Shown piece after piece: positions 42,284 through 52,175 of a stretch of 64,000 bases of DNA. Position 1 is the stretch's first letter; each line of letters opens with the position of its first letter. The stretch covers positions 2,010,805 to 2,074,804 of the forward strand of contig KE159605.1 of NCBI GenBank assembly GCA_000403295.2, read 5' to 3'. The notes under the pieces were generated by a model. It made no database searches. It was not told where the DNA came from and was given only the letters and a program-made list of their open reading frames with translations. Both the position numbers and the translations under genes were made by a program. The stretch comes from Lachnospiraceae bacterium M18-1 (GTDB lineage: Bacteria > Bacillota > Clostridia > Lachnospirales > Lachnospiraceae).

Positions 42284-44373
42284 ACTATCACAACCTCCCC
42301 AAACGCCTTCAAAAACTGTTTCCTTCCATATCCGTCAAATTCCACTTCCACCATCATCTCATCTTCCGATACCAGGATTCCCTCCCCGTACTTTGGATGC
42401 CTTGCGCGCTTCACGGCTGTTTTCTTCTGCTGCTCCTGCTCCTTTTTCTCCCGGATCTGGTCCTGAACCTCCCGGCGGAGCTGCTGCAGATTCCCCCGTT
42501 TCTCTCCTGCGCTGCGAAGCTCCTCCCATTCCAGAAGATGAGGCGGGAGCATCCTCAGATACCGGCTGCATTCCCCGGTAACCCTGGGTTCTCCCGGGTT
42601 GGTATAGTAAGACAATTCCAGTTCGTCCTTCGCCCGGGTCATTCCCACGAAAAACAATCTCCGCTCCTCTTCCTCCTGCTCAAAGCTCTGGCTGTGAAGC
42701 GGGATCAGCCCCTGGTTCATCCCGATCAAGAATACCGTCTCAAATTCAAGCCCTTTGGAGGCATGCAGCGTCATCAGCTTCACGGTGTTCCGGGAAAAAA
42801 TACCATCCGCATCCCCGTCACCGCTCAGAAGATTCACCCCATACAGCGCTGACTGATTCACAAATTCCCTGATCCCTTCCATCAGGCTGTACTCCTTTTC
42901 TATACAATATCTGCAGATTCTTTCCAGAAACTTCAGCACCAGCTTTTCATCCTCACAGTAGGTGGATGAAGTCGGGTGCAGAGCGTCTCTCAGCCCAAAA
43001 TATGCAAAAATCTCTGACGCCCCGGGAACGCCTTCCTTCTTCCATTCTTCCTGCTCCTGAAATTCAGCGATCCTCCGATACAGGAGAACGCTTTCCCTCT
43101 TTTGTTCCTGAATGATCTTCTTTGCTTTCGCCCTGGTACATTTCGCCCCGTACTGCGGATCAGAAAGCGCTTCGATTCCTATCTGTTCATCCGCAGCATT
43201 GACCGAAAACCGCAGCACCTTGATCAGCCAGTCCAGTACCGGGATATCTCTGATCGTCTTTCTTACAGATACTTCATAGGGAATCTGCTGCCTGTCAAAT
43301 ACTTTTTCCAAAATCTCCGACTGCTTCTGCAGCCGATAAAAGACTGCGATCTCACCATATGCGCTGCCGCTGTCATGAAGCGCACGGATCCGCCCCGCCA
43401 GGTATTCCGCCTCCTGAAATGGGTCGTAATGGTTCTTTACTATAATCTTTCCCCCTGTCTTTCGACTGCTCTGGATTCCCGTACCGGACTGCAGAAATCG
43501 GTTCGCCGCTTCCAGGATGGATGCACTGGAACGATAATTGACAGGAAGAGACAGCTCCTTTGCCTGAAACCGATGCTTTAAAAGGTAGAACATATTCTCC
43601 CCCGTTCCCCTCCAGCTGTAGATTACCTGATTCGGATCCCCCACCGCAAACAGCCTGGTGTTTTTCCCTTTCAGGGCTTCCAGAAATTCTATCTGCAGCG
43701 CATCGCTGTCCTGCACCTCGTCTACGATGATCCAGTGCTTTTCTGATATTTGCTTCTCTGTTCTCCCTGCCTGCAGCAATTTTGTACTCACCCGCAGCAG
43801 ATCCGAAAAGGACATTTTATTCTGGCGTTTCTTTTCCGCCTCCAGCAGCGGATACAGCAGGAACAGGTCGTCCTTGTATCTGCTGCACTCTTTCCCCTGG
43901 AGATATCCCTGATACTCCTGCTCCAGACGCTTTTTCAGACGGTTTTTATACTTCACCTTCAGCTTCTGCGCTGCGATCACTGCCGCTGCCAGGTCTGCCT
44001 CTTCATCCGGGCTGATCACCGTGAACTCCCTGTTCCACCCCACCCGTTCCACAGGCAGTTGATTTTTCAGCAAATACAGCGCCACACTGTGAAATGTACC
44101 GAATCCCTGTACCTGCTCCCGCAGAAGGCCTGGTTCTTTTTTTCTCAGCCTGCTGACGATCTCATCCGCCGCCTTATTGGTAAATGTCAATACGACCACG
44201 TTCTCCAGAGGAACCGACTTTTCATAATGCAGATATAAAATTTTCGCGATCAGCACTGTGGTTTTTCCGCTTCCCACATTGGCATTCACAACACAAGACG
44301 AAGAATCGTCCAGTACCGCTTCCATCTGATAAGGGTTAAGATGCTTCCACTCTTCTTTGAAATCTATTCTCAT
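42280..44373 (-). CDS. UvrD/Rep-type ATP-dependent DNA helicase
   Basis: A 697-residue superfamily 1A helicase starting MRIDFKEEWKHLNPYQMEAV. Motif I is NANVGSGKTTVLIAKI, motif II WIIVDEVQDSDALQIEFLE, motif III FAVGDPNQVIYSWRGTG, motif V VKLMTLHASKGLEFETVFLI and motif VI FFVGMTRAKDELELSY. It unwinds DNA 3' to 5' with ATP in repair or replication restart. A longer frame begins at a TTG further upstream without a ribosome site, so the ATG at 44373 is preferred. It lies 101 bp behind an MrfA-like helicase gene, so the two may act together. Confidence 0.92.
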   Translation of the reverse strand: MRIDFKEEWKHLNPYQMEAVLDDSSSCVVNANVGSGKTTVLIAKILYLHYEKSVPLENVVVLTFTNKAADEIVSRLRKKEPGLLREQVQGFGTFHSVALYLLKNQLPVERVGWNREFTVISPDEEADLAAAVIAAQKLKVKYKNRLKKRLEQEYQGYLQGKECSRYKDDLFLLYPLLEAEKKRQNKMSFSDLLRVSTKLLQAGRTEKQISEKHWIIVDEVQDSDALQIEFLEALKGKNTRLFAVGDPNQVIYSWRGTGENMFYLLKHRFQAKELSLPVNYRSSASILEAANRFLQSGTGIQSSRKTGGKIIVKNHYDPFQEAEYLAGRIRALHDSGSAYGEIAVFYRLQKQSEILEKVFDRQQIPYEVSVRKTIRDIPVLDWLIKVLRFSVNAADEQIGIEALSDPQYGAKCTRAKAKKIIQEQKRESVLLYRRIAEFQEQEEWKKEGVPGASEIFAYFGLRDALHPTSSTYCEDEKLVLKFLERICRYCIEKEYSLMEGIREFVNQSALYGVNLLSGDGDADGIFSRNTVKLMTLHASKGLEFETVFLIGMNQGLIPLHSQSFEQEEEERRLFFVGMTRAKDELELSYYTNPGEPRVTGECSRYLRMLPPHLLEWEELRSAGEKRGNLQQLRREVQDQIREKKEQEQQKKTAVKRARHPKYGEGILVSEDEMMVEVEFDGYGRKQFLKAFGEVVIV

Positions 44374-44474
44374 GCTTTCCCAGTTCTTTCTTTTTTTGTG
44401 CAGGCAAGTATAAAATCTCTCCGATACTTGCAGCCATGGCGCGCCCTGCACAGACAATCGTTCCTTTTTTCAGA

Positions 44475-47192
44475 TCATATTTTGGTATAATGTCTCTGCA
44501 GCTTTTCCTTCCGCTTTTTGTTCTCTTCTATATTTTCCTTTGTGATCACTTCCACCTTCATATCAGAGGGGCACTGCACATGCCTGCGCAGTATTTTCTC
44601 CAGCTCCTGCATATTTTCCGATTCCTGGAGCCATGTCTTATAAAATGCGCTCTCCACTGTCAGCATCAGACAGTGCCCGGACACGTCTGCCTGTTTTACG
44701 GTCTGAAGAAAAGCCGCGCCGCCTTCTCCATTTTGTACCGCTCTTTCACAAAGGGCTGTCCACTGTTTGGGCAAGTTGGAAAAAGTATATTCTTTCCGGA
44801 TGGCCGGCCGCTCTTTCTCCGTATATTTTCCGCCGTACTGAGGCGGTTCGCTCTTTTCTTTGAGATTTTTCAGTCCCCACAGTACCATGTTCTTATCCAG
44901 GCTGTAATCGCCCACGCAGGCGGGACATCCATTTTCACAGGTACATCCGCTGACCATGCGGATTGCATTATCAATGATCTGCAAAACCAGGTCATAGATT
45001 TTCTCCGAATATCCCAGTCCGCCCTCATACCTGTCGTATATGTACAGCGATACCTGCTGCCCGAACACATTTCTCCCTTCTCCGCCGCCCATAGAATCTT
45101 CCCGGAGGACCACGTCTCCGGTAATCACAGCATCAATATCTTCCCGCGCCGTCATCGTGACCATCATGGCCGCATTCTTTATGGCATGGGAAATGCCTTC
45201 GAAATGGTTATTCAATACCAGCTCCCCTGCCGCGTTCGGCAGCAGCAGGCTATGATACACATCCACCACATTGTGAGGGATCTCCATCCAGGTACTCTCA
45301 GTATCATAATCCTTCTGCAGGACCTCCGGAAGCTGCACATATCCCAGATTCTGATGGTTATGAAACTGCAGCTTCTTGAACATATAGACCATTTCGTTGA
45401 TGTTGATATCCCCAAAGTGAACCCGCGTCCGCCCAAACTCTGTCTCTTCAAATACGCGCAGGATCTTTGTGTCCATTTCCCCGGCCGGAACCGTATAGTA
45501 ATTTCCGGAAAATGGGACTGCATAGGCAGTACGGCTGGTCAGGTCCAGTTTCAGCACTTCGTAAAGAGCTCCTTCATGCATATAGACTGCCCCCGGATGC
45601 AGTTCATGATAGGCCTGGGTCTCATCCATCTCCGTGATCGCCCTGGGCTCCAATCCCTTGCTGCCGTTTCCTTCCGATAATTCCAGGCTTTCATCCAGTA
45701 TCAGCTTAAACCGCGTCTGATCCATATTCCGCAGGCTGTAATCCCCTGCCGGAAATGCCGGCCCTGCCCAGGCGAAGCGCCCGGAAATAGATTTTACTTC
45801 TTCTGCGTTCAGAAGCACCGGGATGATTTCCCCCAGATCCGGAAACAATCCGATATCGTCCATCGTCAGAGGCATTTCTGCCGCAGCCGCCCGGACATGG
45901 GACAGCTCGATCAGCAGATTGTCCGGATCCACAATGGCGTTTTCACTTTTCATGGAAAAGAGCCATTCCGGGTCTATAGCAATATACTGGTCAAAAGGCT
46001 GATTCGCAAGGATCAGATAATTGACACATTTTTCCCCGTTTCTCCCGGCCCGCCCGGTCTGCTGCCAAAATGAGGCCCGGGTTCCGGGATAGCCTGCAAG
46101 CACCGTGGAATCCAGCTTTCCAATGTCAATTCCCAGCTCCAGCGCATTGGTCGATACCAGCCCGGACAGTTCTCCTTCCAACATCTTCCGCTCAATTTCT
46201 TTTCGTTCTACCGGCGTATATCCGCCCCGGTAGCCTGCAATCTTTCCGCTCCTCCCATTGCCTGGAAAAGCCGCCGCATCCAGCTTGTCGCGCGCTTCCT
46301 TTAAAATGACTTCCACATTTCTCCGTGACTTTGCAAATGCGATGAAATGCCGGTCATGTCCTGCCAGCCGGCAGATCACTTCCGAGGCGATCGACGACGC
46401 AGATTTTCTGCCGTAGATTTTGTCATTGGAGCCCTTGATCAGGGGCGGCTGAATGATATGGTATTCCTTTTCCGGAGCCGGGGATCCGTCCCGATCGATC
46501 AGCACAAAGGACGCCCCGCAGATGAGCTCCGCCAGCTCCACCGGATTTGCAATGGTAGCCGAACTGCACAGAAACTGCGGAGCCGACTGATAATAGCTGC
46601 AGATTCGTTTCATCCGGCGGAAGAGGTTGGTCAGGTGTGCGCCGAAGGCTCCCCGGTAGCTGTGCAGCTCATCAATCACTATGTATTTCAGATTGGAAAA
46701 GATAAAGTCAAACCCGAATTTGCTATGGTTCGGAAGAAACGCGGAGTTCAGCATTTCCGGATTGGTCAGGATGATATTGGCGCTTTTGCGGATACGGCTG
46801 CGCTCTGCCGGCGCGGTATCCCCGTCGTATACCCCGGCCGATATCCGCCCGGGACCAAAATACTCCAGAATCGGAAGGATCGCCCGGTACTGGTCGCTTG
46901 CAAGCGCCTTCGTGGGGTAGAGGAACACTGCTCTGGTCAGCGGGTTTTCCAGAATCTGCTGCAGGATCGGCAGCAGGAAACTGAGTGTCTTGCCGCTGGC
47001 AGTAGACGTTGTGATCACTGCGTTTGCACCGCCCATAGCTGCCTCGTACATTTCCGCCTGGTGGGTATAAAGCCGGGGAATCCCGCGGGCATTCAGATAC
47101 TCCCGGATATCCGGGCACAAAGAAACCGGAAAATCCGCGTAAGCTGCGGATTTTTCCGGGATGATCTTTCTGTAGATTGTCAGGTCTTGCAT
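44475..47192 (-). CDS. mrfA: MrfA/YprA-like DEAD/DEAH-box helicase with DUF1998
   Basis: A 905-residue superfamily 2 helicase. Motif I is TSTASGKTLSFLLPIL, the DEAH-like box VIDELHSYRGAFG, and motif VI FWQQTGRAGRNGE. The C-terminal part carries a DUF1998/MrfA-type zinc site (CTCENGCPACVGDYSL near residue 775) with four cysteines. In Bacillus subtilis this helicase works with MrfB in repair of mitomycin-type damage; an mrfB-like exonuclease gene is not seen here. Length and motif order match the family. Confidence 0.9.
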   Translation of the reverse strand: MQDLTIYRKIIPEKSAAYADFPVSLCPDIREYLNARGIPRLYTHQAEMYEAAMGGANAVITTSTASGKTLSFLLPILQQILENPLTRAVFLYPTKALASDQYRAILPILEYFGPGRISAGVYDGDTAPAERSRIRKSANIILTNPEMLNSAFLPNHSKFGFDFIFSNLKYIVIDELHSYRGAFGAHLTNLFRRMKRICSYYQSAPQFLCSSATIANPVELAELICGASFVLIDRDGSPAPEKEYHIIQPPLIKGSNDKIYGRKSASSIASEVICRLAGHDRHFIAFAKSRRNVEVILKEARDKLDAAAFPGNGRSGKIAGYRGGYTPVERKEIERKMLEGELSGLVSTNALELGIDIGKLDSTVLAGYPGTRASFWQQTGRAGRNGEKCVNYLILANQPFDQYIAIDPEWLFSMKSENAIVDPDNLLIELSHVRAAAAEMPLTMDDIGLFPDLGEIIPVLLNAEEVKSISGRFAWAGPAFPAGDYSLRNMDQTRFKLILDESLELSEGNGSKGLEPRAITEMDETQAYHELHPGAVYMHEGALYEVLKLDLTSRTAYAVPFSGNYYTVPAGEMDTKILRVFEETEFGRTRVHFGDININEMVYMFKKLQFHNHQNLGYVQLPEVLQKDYDTESTWMEIPHNVVDVYHSLLLPNAAGELVLNNHFEGISHAIKNAAMMVTMTAREDIDAVITGDVVLREDSMGGGEGRNVFGQQVSLYIYDRYEGGLGYSEKIYDLVLQIIDNAIRMVSGCTCENGCPACVGDYSLDKNMVLWGLKNLKEKSEPPQYGGKYTEKERPAIRKEYTFSNLPKQWTALCERAVQNGEGGAAFLQTVKQADVSGHCLMLTVESAFYKTWLQESENMQELEKILRRHVQCPSDMKVEVITKENIEENKKRKEKLQRHYTKI

Positions 47193-47267
47193 AGCATATC
47201 CTCCACCTTATCCTCTCCCCTATCAATTGCAAATTTTCTTCTACAAATATAATGGACATAATAGACC

Positions 47268-47450
47268 TCACTGTTCATATACTTCATCTAGCAGCTTATT
47301 GTCGGCAATCATAATATGATTTGGCCCCAGCTCTTCCATTCTGTATGCAGACTTGCTGTATATCTCATTACCATAGTTATCCTGCTCAGGATATAACTCC
47401 TGCAGTACGTCAGGCAATTCCGAACTTCCTCTATACATATTGTGGAACAT
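47268..47450 (-). CDS. Small hypothetical ORF
   Basis: A 60-codon frame beginning MFHNMYRGSSELPDVLQELY and ending KLLDEVYEQ. It has no clear ribosome binding site and no recognised family. The acidic protein-like composition leaves room for a remnant of a larger mobile-element gene. Low support. Confidence 0.3.
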   Translation of the reverse strand: MFHNMYRGSSELPDVLQELYPEQDNYGNEIYSKSAYRMEELGPNHIMIADNKLLDEVYEQ

Positions 47451-47542
47451 ACGGTTGTGTCAAGCTAAGACTAAAAAATTGTTCTTCTATTTACTTAAGT
47501 AGTTCCAAAAAAACAGCGTGGCTGACTCAAAACTTTCAAACA

Positions 47543-48235
47543 CTAATTTGCAATTTTCATAATTATCTTTATACATTCGTTGCAATTTTTATTTTTATCT
47601 ACGTTATAAATATGACATACGATTTTTTTCCCTTGCTTTAATAATTTGCTCACCTCTTTGCTATAGTAGCGTGGAATATATCCCAATATTTTTCCTGAAG
47701 TGTCCAAAAACTGTACCGCATTTTGATCATGATAGTTTTCTGGTTCTTCACGTAAAAACACTTCATCTCCACGGGTTACTTTAACAGACCGAATGCACTC
47801 TTCTCCATCACAATTTAAATAGTGTCGAACACCCGCCATAAAGAAAATCCGGGTTACATTATTATCTAAACTTAATATTGGATCAATGAACTCAAGATTA
47901 TCAATTGGAAGACGTGCGCCGCTTCTTTTCAGTAACATATAATCATCATATTCCTTCAAGCCGTATTTTTCCAAAATCTCTTGAATATTTTTCCTCTTTT
48001 TGTCTGGTAAACGGCTTTTAAAAATTGCGAAAAGCCTGTCATCTTTATATACTTTATTTAAGTCTGGAAAACAAAGCAAAGGTTTAAAGCCATCAGCAAT
48101 AGCAGATTGCACTTCCTCACTATATTGGAATTCATATTGACCATTTTTTGTCAATTGACCAATAATATATTGTTTTCTGGTCTGTTCAGATTTCCAAATC
48201 AAATAAAGGTAGTCTTTCCCATCTTTAACTGACAT
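47543..48235 (-). CDS. HIRAN-domain protein
   Basis: A 230-residue protein. Residues about 1-130 are unassigned, with several blocks similar to phosphotransferase-adjacent domains (YLYLIWKSEQTRKQYIIGQL). Residues about 140-225 form a HIRAN-like beta fold, with FFMAGVRHYL, REEPENYHDQNAVQFLDTSG and GYIPRYYSKEVSKLLKQG. HIRAN domains in other proteins recognise DNA ends or stalled forks. The start at 48235 follows AAAAGGAGGAATAAC, one base after the stop of the kinase gene, so the pair is a tight operon. Confidence 0.82.
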   Translation of the reverse strand: MSVKDGKDYLYLIWKSEQTRKQYIIGQLTKNGQYEFQYSEEVQSAIADGFKPLLCFPDLNKVYKDDRLFAIFKSRLPDKKRKNIQEILEKYGLKEYDDYMLLKRSGARLPIDNLEFIDPILSLDNNVTRIFFMAGVRHYLNCDGEECIRSVKVTRGDEVFLREEPENYHDQNAVQFLDTSGKILGYIPRYYSKEVSKLLKQGKKIVCHIYNVDKNKNCNECIKIIMKIAN

Positions 48236-48236
48236 G

Positions 48237-49115
48237 TTATTCCTCCTTTTCTCCATAAACTTTTCTCAGCAGTTGAACTTTTGATAAGATATATTTACCT
48301 ATCAGATTTTTCCGGTGTTCGGTAAGCACCTCTTTAAATTCATCTAATATATTATATACCTTATCTTCTGTCACAAGTGTCTCAATATTTTTTTCAATTT
48401 TTATTGTTTGACTATAATAATTCTTCTTAAGGAACTTAACCATTGCCAGATGTGTTGGCTGTTTTGTATCATTACTTGTAATGCGTATTAACGATTTCGA
48501 TTTTGTATCAACAAGTGATTTCCACAGGAGCTTATCTTTTCCTAAATAATCTTTAATTTTTGACTCTTTTACATAAGCACAAAGTGACGAACTATTATCA
48601 TACAACGGGCTTATACGGAGCCTTTCTTTTTCTAATATTAATGCCCAATTACTTTGATGTCTGTCAGTATTGCCAATCAGAAAATCAAAAATCAAAATAG
48701 GAAGAAAATCATTAAAAAGTCCCAATGGCTCCAAAACCGCTTTTATCATATCCAGTGAATACTTTTCTCCTGTTTTCACATCCAACAATAGTTCTTCATC
48801 AAAACCATGATACATCAAGCTAATACAATAAATTCCTTCAATCAATACTATCCCTTTGTGATCAACAATATTGTAACTGATAGATCCCTCCCTGCCTTTA
48901 TAAACTCCTATTTCAAATCTGGCGCATGAAAGACCTACTAAACTTGCCAAATCAGAGGCTATACACTCCGAAACATGATCTGTTGTTGATATATCCTTTT
49001 TGAACTTAAACAATCCAATCTGTCCCGTATCCGGATTCATAAGCCATAATTTTTCACTTCGGCCACTACCTTCCGCAGCTCCATCATACTCCATCCAAAA
49101 AGAAAAATCCTTCAT
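48237..49115 (-). CDS. HipA-like kinase
   Basis: A 292-residue kinase of the HipA/CtkA type. A lysine-bearing strand (IGLFKFKKD) near residue 35 is followed by the catalytic loop FDFLIGNTDRHQSNWALI near residue 148 and the metal-binding LRISPLYDNSSSLCA. It lacks the N-terminal subdomain of full-length HipA. GGAGG lies eight bases before the ATG. Kinases of this type phosphorylate translation factors or other proteins and can act as toxins. The following HIRAN gene may be its regulator or partner; no HipB-like antitoxin with a helix-turn-helix is visible. Confidence 0.85.
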   Translation of the reverse strand: MKDFSFWMEYDGAAEGSGRSEKLWLMNPDTGQIGLFKFKKDISTTDHVSECIASDLASLVGLSCARFEIGVYKGREGSISYNIVDHKGIVLIEGIYCISLMYHGFDEELLLDVKTGEKYSLDMIKAVLEPLGLFNDFLPILIFDFLIGNTDRHQSNWALILEKERLRISPLYDNSSSLCAYVKESKIKDYLGKDKLLWKSLVDTKSKSLIRITSNDTKQPTHLAMVKFLKKNYYSQTIKIEKNIETLVTEDKVYNILDEFKEVLTEHRKNLIGKYILSKVQLLRKVYGEKEE

Positions 49116-49340
49116 TTGTTATCCTCCGGCTCTCGGCATACCTATCTTATGCTTTACTCTGTACCATTTCCAAATCTCTCCGATTATAAAGCAATACTTC
49201 TATATTCAATATCATACTATAATCTAGCCATTTTTTCTAGTATGTTCCCCGTTTCTTTTCCATTACCTTGCAAAATATAACCGCTACCACCGTACTCACC
49301 ACCGTAGCCGCAATCCCCGCCCCCACAATCCCAGCCGGGT

Positions 49341-50115
49341 TCACGCTCCCATACTGGCTCCGGTAACCTGTTCTTTTTCCATGCGCCGAATTTCCAGATA
49401 CTTTGCGAAATTGTAATTATGCGTTGCCACAAAAATCTGAACCCCGTTCTTCTGTAATTCCAATAGTATTTCCGCAGCAAGCGGGTACAATTCCGGGTTC
49501 AGGTTTGCCTCCGGTTCCTCCCACAAAAGAACCGTACCGCTTTCCAAAAGTCCGTTCCGAATCAGCTTCCACAGGAGCCCAAACTTGCGCAGGCCTTCTG
49601 CTTCAAGCGAAAAATCAATCTTTCGGCCGTCCCTTTTTACTACATAAAACGAATCATCTTCCAAAATCACTTTACCGTCAATCACATCACTTATTTTATC
49701 CAGGATACCATTCATGGCAGCCGGGACTTCTCTTGTTTCCGGCAACGATGCATTTACAATAATGTCAACCTGTGTACCGTCAAAGGGCATGGTATATTTT
49801 TGATTCATAGCGAGAAAATCTTTGGAATGGGACAGCATTTCTGTTGTCGGAATAAATATGGATTGAATATTAAGCCCCATCCATTCGTAAGCGATTTGTC
49901 TTTCTTTCATCTGTTTGTTTATTGGACCACTGGGTGGCTGCATAGATCATCTTAAGCAATGTAGTCTTTCCTACTCCATTTTCCCCGATCAAAACATTGA
50001 TTCCATCACAAAAATCCAGTTTGAATGCATCCTGGAGCACATCCCCTGCTTTTATGCCAGTTTTGCAATCATCATTATGATTTCTCCATTGCCGTCTAAA
50101 TACCATAACATTCAT
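49341..50115 (-). pseudogene. Degraded AAA ATPase (OLD/AbiEii-like)
   Basis: Two overlapping frames carry pieces of one ATPase: the upstream frame (from 50115) has the Walker A region INVLIGENGVGKTTLLKMIY and breaks near 49900; the other (to 49341) has TVLLWEEPEANLNPELYPLA (signature and Walker B) and FVATHNYNFAKYLE. A frameshift, and probably a deletion, separates the two. After 49341 the sequence continues in another frame with a membrane-like tail (NPAGIVGAGIAATVVSTVVA), which looks like the end of a different gene joined by deletion. Not expected to be functional. Confidence 0.75.
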
Positions 50116-50329
50116 GACTTCTATTGATTAATTGCCATATTTACCAGCTCCCTCTGTTTTCCATCCCCGAAGCTGCCGGGAAATATCTTAATATCTGCGT
50201 GAATCATGAACAGATATTAAAATTATATCATACCCCGCCCGGCTTGTGTGAAAATTGTTCTATATCTTTTCATGTTTCTGAGGGAAATGTTACAGTTCAC
50301 ACGGTGTCGTGCACTTGTTGCACGGCATC

Positions 50330-50460
50330 CGGCCAATTCAGTGATGGGGCTGGCATCCAGCCCGTCTACACTCCGTTCCGTTCCGTCCTAAACAAGCGTC
50401 GCTGGCGCTTAGGACCGCCGAGAGGCGACTTTTCAATGGGCTGGATGCCGTTACTGTGAG
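50330..50460. repeat. Inverted intergenic repeat shared with 53503-53521
   Basis: GGGCTGG-CAT-CCAGCCC (50346-50362) and an inverted partner GGGCTGGATGCC near 50440 frame this gene-free stretch (50116-50450). Read on the minus strand, CATCCAGCCCATTGAAAAG is identical over 19 bases to 53503-53521. It is probably a dispersed non-coding repeat that also provides hairpins after the oxidoreductase gene. Confidence 0.45.
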
Positions 50461-51950
50461 CACCCGGTCAGGGTGTGAACAGTAACAGGGAAATCCCCAT
50501 CCACCGCTGTCTGAGCCGGCCCGTCGATGAGCCTTCCCCGGTAGTCAAACCTGGACCCGTGGCATGGGCAGTCCCAGCTCTTCTCATCCGGATTCCAGGT
50601 AAGCTGGCATCCCATATGGGGGCATTTTACAGACACTGCGAACACCTGACCATCCTCTGCTTTATAGACCCCTGCCTTTTCTCCGTTATACTCTACGACT
50701 CCGCCGTGTCCCGGTTTGAGCTGTCCCAGCACTTCCTTTGGAGGAACAAATTTTTGTTTCAGAAGGTTTGCCGCCGCATAGGTTCCTTCTGTAAGAAATG
50801 GTTTCGCAGATGCCATGGGATGAAGCCTCTGAGGCGAAAATACTTCCCCGCATGGATTTTCCCGTCCGCAGATCTGGTCTGTAAGCAGCACGGCGGCAGC
50901 CATGGAAGTGGTCATCCCCCATTTTCCAAATCCCGTCGCCACAAACCAGTCCTCCGTCTTTCTTCCAAACTGCCCGATATACGGAATCCCGTCCAGCGTC
51001 ATACAGTCCTGCGCGGACCAGGGAATCGCATTCTCCTCTTTCTTCCAGCATTTTTCCGGCCAGTAAATTTCCGCCTGGTGGAGCAAAAATTCATACTGCC
51101 CTCCCATGGGATTTTCCCCGGTCCTGTGGTTTCCGCCTCCCATCAGCAGCATTTCCCCGGCAGGCCGAAAGGACAGCCCGTCGCGGTCAATGCCCAGGTA
51201 CATCCCGTGCAGTGTCTGCGCCTCTTTCAATGCCAGAACGTAACTCCGTTCCTGGTGCATCCGCAGGAAATAATACCCCGGCCGGTTAACAAACGGATAA
51301 TGGCATGCAAATACGACCTTTTCTGCCTCTACAGTCCCCCTGCTTGTGGTAAGAAGATGTGGCTTCATCCGAAGGACCTTTGTCTTCTCATAGACCTGCA
51401 CATTTTCCGCAATGGCCTGCAGAAACTTCAGCGGATGAAAGCATGCCTGATCATAGCAGAACAACGCTTCCTCCACTGCAAACGGCAGCTCAGTCTTTTT
51501 TTTCAGTTCTACCGGCAGCCCCAGCTCCTTTGCCGCATAATATTCGTCCCGCAGCGTCCTGCCGTTTTCTTTTGTGTACAGACAGGCCGGACATTCCTCC
51601 CAGCCGCAGTCGATCTTATATTTGTCGATCAAGATCTTGTATCTTTTGATTGCCTCCTGATTGATCTTTGCGTATTGTTCCGCCTGTTTTTTACCCGCGC
51701 ATTTTATCAGCTTCTGGTAGATCGGGCCGTGCTGCGACGTCACCTTTGCCGTTGTATGCCCGGTCTGTCCGCTGCCGATCCGATCTGCCTCAAGGACAAT
51801 GCACTGCCGCCCGCTCTGCTCCAGAAAATGAGCCGTCAGTATCCCCGCCAGCCCGCCTCCTATGATTGCAATATCCGTACTGATATTTCCAGGCAGTTCC
51901 GGCCTCGCCGGTATGGCTGTGGACCGCTGCCAGATTGATTCCCTATGCAT
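50451..51950 (-). CDS. FAD-dependent oxidoreductase with C-terminal Rieske domain
   Basis: A 499-residue protein. The FAD site is TDIAIIGGGLAGILTAHFLE near residue 27, followed by a DAO-type (glycine oxidase-like) catalytic domain. The C-terminal 90 residues hold a Rieske 2Fe-2S site (CPHMGCQLTWNP, then CPCHGSRFDYRG). The two centres in one chain suggest electron transfer from an amino acid or similar substrate. The family is common in Firmicutes, but its substrate is uncertain. The gene end overlaps a hairpin (GTTACTGT/ACAGTAAC). Confidence 0.88.
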   Translation of the reverse strand: MHRESIWQRSTAIPARPELPGNISTDIAIIGGGLAGILTAHFLEQSGRQCIVLEADRIGSGQTGHTTAKVTSQHGPIYQKLIKCAGKKQAEQYAKINQEAIKRYKILIDKYKIDCGWEECPACLYTKENGRTLRDEYYAAKELGLPVELKKKTELPFAVEEALFCYDQACFHPLKFLQAIAENVQVYEKTKVLRMKPHLLTTSRGTVEAEKVVFACHYPFVNRPGYYFLRMHQERSYVLALKEAQTLHGMYLGIDRDGLSFRPAGEMLLMGGGNHRTGENPMGGQYEFLLHQAEIYWPEKCWKKEENAIPWSAQDCMTLDGIPYIGQFGRKTEDWFVATGFGKWGMTTSMAAAVLLTDQICGRENPCGEVFSPQRLHPMASAKPFLTEGTYAAANLLKQKFVPPKEVLGQLKPGHGGVVEYNGEKAGVYKAEDGQVFAVSVKCPHMGCQLTWNPDEKSWDCPCHGSRFDYRGRLIDGPAQTAVDGDFPVTVHTLTGCSQ

Positions 51951-52106
51951 GCTGCTGCACCTCTCTTATATGATCGGCTGTCACCGTCTTAGACTTGGAA
52001 CTGCCGGTATAGCGCCCAATCATCCTCTGTAGTCGGCTGACAGTCTTTCATTTTATCTTGCACGAATTTCTGTAAAATATGTTATAGAAACCGTAAAAAT
52101 TCCTTG

Positions 52107-52136
52107 TTGAAATTTTGTAAAAAACTGTAATATAAT
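52107..52136 (+). promoter_or_regulatory. Promoter of the HD-domain gene
   Basis: TTGAAA (52107-52112) and TATAAT (52131-52136) are 18 bp apart, about 40 bp before the ATG at 52176. Confidence 0.55.
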
Positions 52137-52175
52137 CTAAGAAAATGATTCAACATCAGAACAGGGAGCAAAACC

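Noticed and set aside
44436..45680. A 414-codon plus-strand frame
   Set aside because: It is antisense to the MrfA-like helicase and has no family features.
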